A stretch of DNA of 64,000 nucleotides, from NCBI GenBank assembly GCA_965222645.1, contig OZ244968.1, forward strand, positions 5,642,001 to 5,706,000. The letters are read 5' to 3'. Positions 62,559-64,000 of this stretch are shown one piece after another. The position numbers were made by a program, and so were the translations under genes. Under the pieces are notes generated by a model. That model made no database searches, was not told where the DNA came from, and saw only the letters and a list, made by a program, of their open reading frames with translations. The stretch is from JABDMH01 sp965222645 (lineage in GTDB: Bacteria; Bacteroidota; Bacteroidia; Chitinophagales; Saprospiraceae). Within the stretch, counting starts at the first letter, position 1; each line of letters opens with the position of its first letter.

Positions 62559-64000
62559 ATGAAGGAGGATCAGCCGAAAAAAGTGCGATGGCATTTGCGA
62601 TGGGTATTGTATGCCCTCCTTGCAGTGTTTGTCCTGCTGGTGATGATTACCCTTGTGGTACAGATTCCTTCCGTGCAGAATAGGGTAGTGACTGATCTCA
62701 GTGCACGGCTTTCCCGCAACCTTGGGACTGAAGTAAAGGTAGGTCACGTTCGTTTTAATTTCTTTAAAGATTTTCTGATCGAAGATCTCTTGATCAGGGA
62801 TGAAGACGAGGATACGCTGTTGTATAGTAGCCGTACATACCTTTCCGTCGATAGACCAGTTGTTGGTTTTTTTCGAAAGCAGATGCGAATAAAAGCCGTT
62901 GAATTGGAAAATTCCAGATGTTATCTGAAAACGCGCCGAGATGGAGTTCGAAATTATGACAGAATTCTAAATTATTTCAGGGGAGAGGAGTCCACTATTA
63001 TTGACTCCATAGGTCTTGATACGGCTCAAAATACATTGGAATGGCTGTTTGACCCTCTGCAAATTGATCTTGATCAGGTCGTTTTTTACCACGAGAATGA
63101 CCAGCGGGGGCGCAGGACAGAATTCGAGATTCCCGGTGGTATGGTTACCGTGGTAAGACCCTCGATTTCCGATCCGGCGAGATTTGAGTCAGTGCAATTA
63201 GATCACCCTTCTTTTTACCTCGAAAAATATCCCGTGGCTGATGCTCCGGATGTAGCCCCAGCTGAAAATCAGCCTGTCGGGGAGACCCATGAAACACTCT
63301 TTGGAGAAGAATTTTATGTGGACGAGTTGTTGGTCAATGATGGAAATGTCCGGGTCGTCAACAAGTTTAAACCGGTGAAATATACACCTGCTAATGTAGT
63401 GGATTGGCGAGATGCACAAGCCACTAATCTCGATCTGCACATTTCAGATTTCAAGTGGAAGGGAGTTGAAGGAGATTTTAAATTGGAGAAACTCTCATAC
63501 CGGATGCCTGAAGGATTCATTTTGGAGGAAGTAAAGTCAGATAGTGTATTTATTTCCGGATCCAGTATCGCGTTTACCGATTTTTTATTTAGGACTCCGG
63601 ATAGTCAGCTGTCGAATCGGATCAAATTTTCGTTTGACAGGTGGGCGGATTTCGACCGCTTTGAGGACAAGGTGGCAATAAATGCAAATTTGCGAGGGAG
63701 CTATATTGCACTCAAGGACCTGCTGTACTTCTCACCTGTATTAAATGAAAACGAATTTTTTATCACCAATGGTGGAGAAGAATTTATCCTCGATGGTCGC
63801 ATCAGAGGAACAATAAATAATTTAAGAGGACGCAACCTTGATTTAAGCCTGGCAGGCAAAGGCTTTTTTGCAGGGGATTTGGACCTGCGGAATGTGACTA
63901 CCAGGGGTGAGCAATTTTTGAAGCTGGATCTCAAGGAATCCCAAATCGAGTTGAGCACGCTGAGGCAATTGATTCCCGGGTTTAATCCGCCCCCCAACTA
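62559..64000 (+). CDS. TamB-like translocation/assembly protein (N-terminal part)
   Basis: The open frame runs from the ATG at 62559 past the window end: 480 complete codons visible. A single N-terminal membrane anchor (WVLYALLAVFVLLVMITLVV) is followed by QIPSVQNRVVTDLSARLSRNLGTEVKVGHV and EDLLIRDEDEDTLLYSS, the pattern at the start of Bacteroidota TamB/AsmA-like proteins, then repetitive beta structure (NLDLHISDFKWKGVEGDFKL). Such proteins form long grooves between inner and outer membranes that move phospholipid. Usual family members exceed 1300 residues, so well over half lies beyond the window. Confidence 0.87.
   Translation, partial: MKEDQPKKVRWHLRWVLYALLAVFVLLVMITLVVQIPSVQNRVVTDLSARLSRNLGTEVKVGHVRFNFFKDFLIEDLLIRDEDEDTLLYSSRTYLSVDRPVVGFFRKQMRIKAVELENSRCYLKTRRDGVRNYDRILNYFRGEESTIIDSIGLDTAQNTLEWLFDPLQIDLDQVVFYHENDQRGRRTEFEIPGGMVTVVRPSISDPARFESVQLDHPSFYLEKYPVADAPDVAPAENQPVGETHETLFGEEFYVDELLVNDGNVRVVNKFKPVKYTPANVVDWRDAQATNLDLHISDFKWKGVEGDFKLEKLSYRMPEGFILEEVKSDSVFISGSSIAFTDFLFRTPDSQLSNRIKFSFDRWADFDRFEDKVAINANLRGSYIALKDLLYFSPVLNENEFFITNGGEEFILDGRIRGTINNLRGRNLDLSLAGKGFFAGDLDLRNVTTRGEQFLKLDLKESQIELSTLRQLIPGFNPPPN

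Noticed and set aside
1..64000. tRNA, rRNA, CRISPR arrays, insertion sequences, phage or integrase genes
   Set aside because: No cloverleaf-type sequence, regularly spaced repeats, transposase or integrase motif was seen in either strand; a dedicated search could still find a short RNA.

Overview
The window looks like chromosomal DNA from a free-living Bacteroidota bacterium. Four things point there: a SusC/SusD pair, tandem DUF4249 lipoproteins next to an STN-type TonB receptor, two secreted proteins with type IX secretion (T9SS) C-terminal sorting domains, and start sites with A-rich leaders rather than Shine-Dalgarno sequences. A marine Saprospiria-like lineage would fit, but that is only an inference. 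I saw no tRNA, rRNA, CRISPR array, transposase, integrase or phage gene.

Layout. 0-5 kb: a secreted amidohydrolase and two T9SS cargo proteins. 5.5-11.7 kb: a co-directional block of two cysteine-type sulfatase lipoproteins followed by a complete tripartite tricarboxylate transporter in the order tctC-tctB-tctA, then a di-haem cytochrome c peroxidase and a small membrane protein. 13.2-22.6 kb (minus strand): a methyltransferase and a six-gene envelope operon consisting of a small secreted protein, a secreted protein of unknown function, a TonB receptor with STN domain, two DUF4249 lipoproteins and a macroglobulin/plug-like protein. 22.9-27.4 kb: a DASS-type anion symporter, a DUF1593 nucleoside-hydrolase-like protein, a TonB-C-like protein and the decayed 3' end of a class III nucleotide cyclase gene. 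27.4-30.4 kb: a tightly overlapped flavinylation-type operon (thioredoxin, ApbE, DUF4266, DUF3570).

30.8-43.4 kb: an ankyrin/PD40 protein, a ferritin-like membrane protein, an SSB, a cyclase-TolB-TPR fusion, a START-like protein with an AraC regulator, a CPA1 antiporter, and a propeller-type sensor kinase with its LytTR response regulator. 43.7-50.7 kb: a beta-barrel protein, DUF3179, and SusD/SusC without any degradative enzyme. 51.4-64 kb: an SH3 protein, a dynamin-like GTPase and housekeeping genes (prfB, FKBP, nrnA, ndk, NAD(P)-binding protein, mutS2, folP), ending in a truncated TamB-like gene.

Most notable points: prfB is split in the open reading frames because it carries the classic programmed +1 frameshift, so its real coding region is 54445-55525. 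About 70 codons of a dead cyclase gene sit at 27066-27315. The sulfatase-TctCBA cluster suggests desulfation of a small organic acid followed by its uptake. The Trx-ApbE-DUF4266-DUF3570 operon is a compact extracytosolic redox module whose mechanism is still poorly understood.
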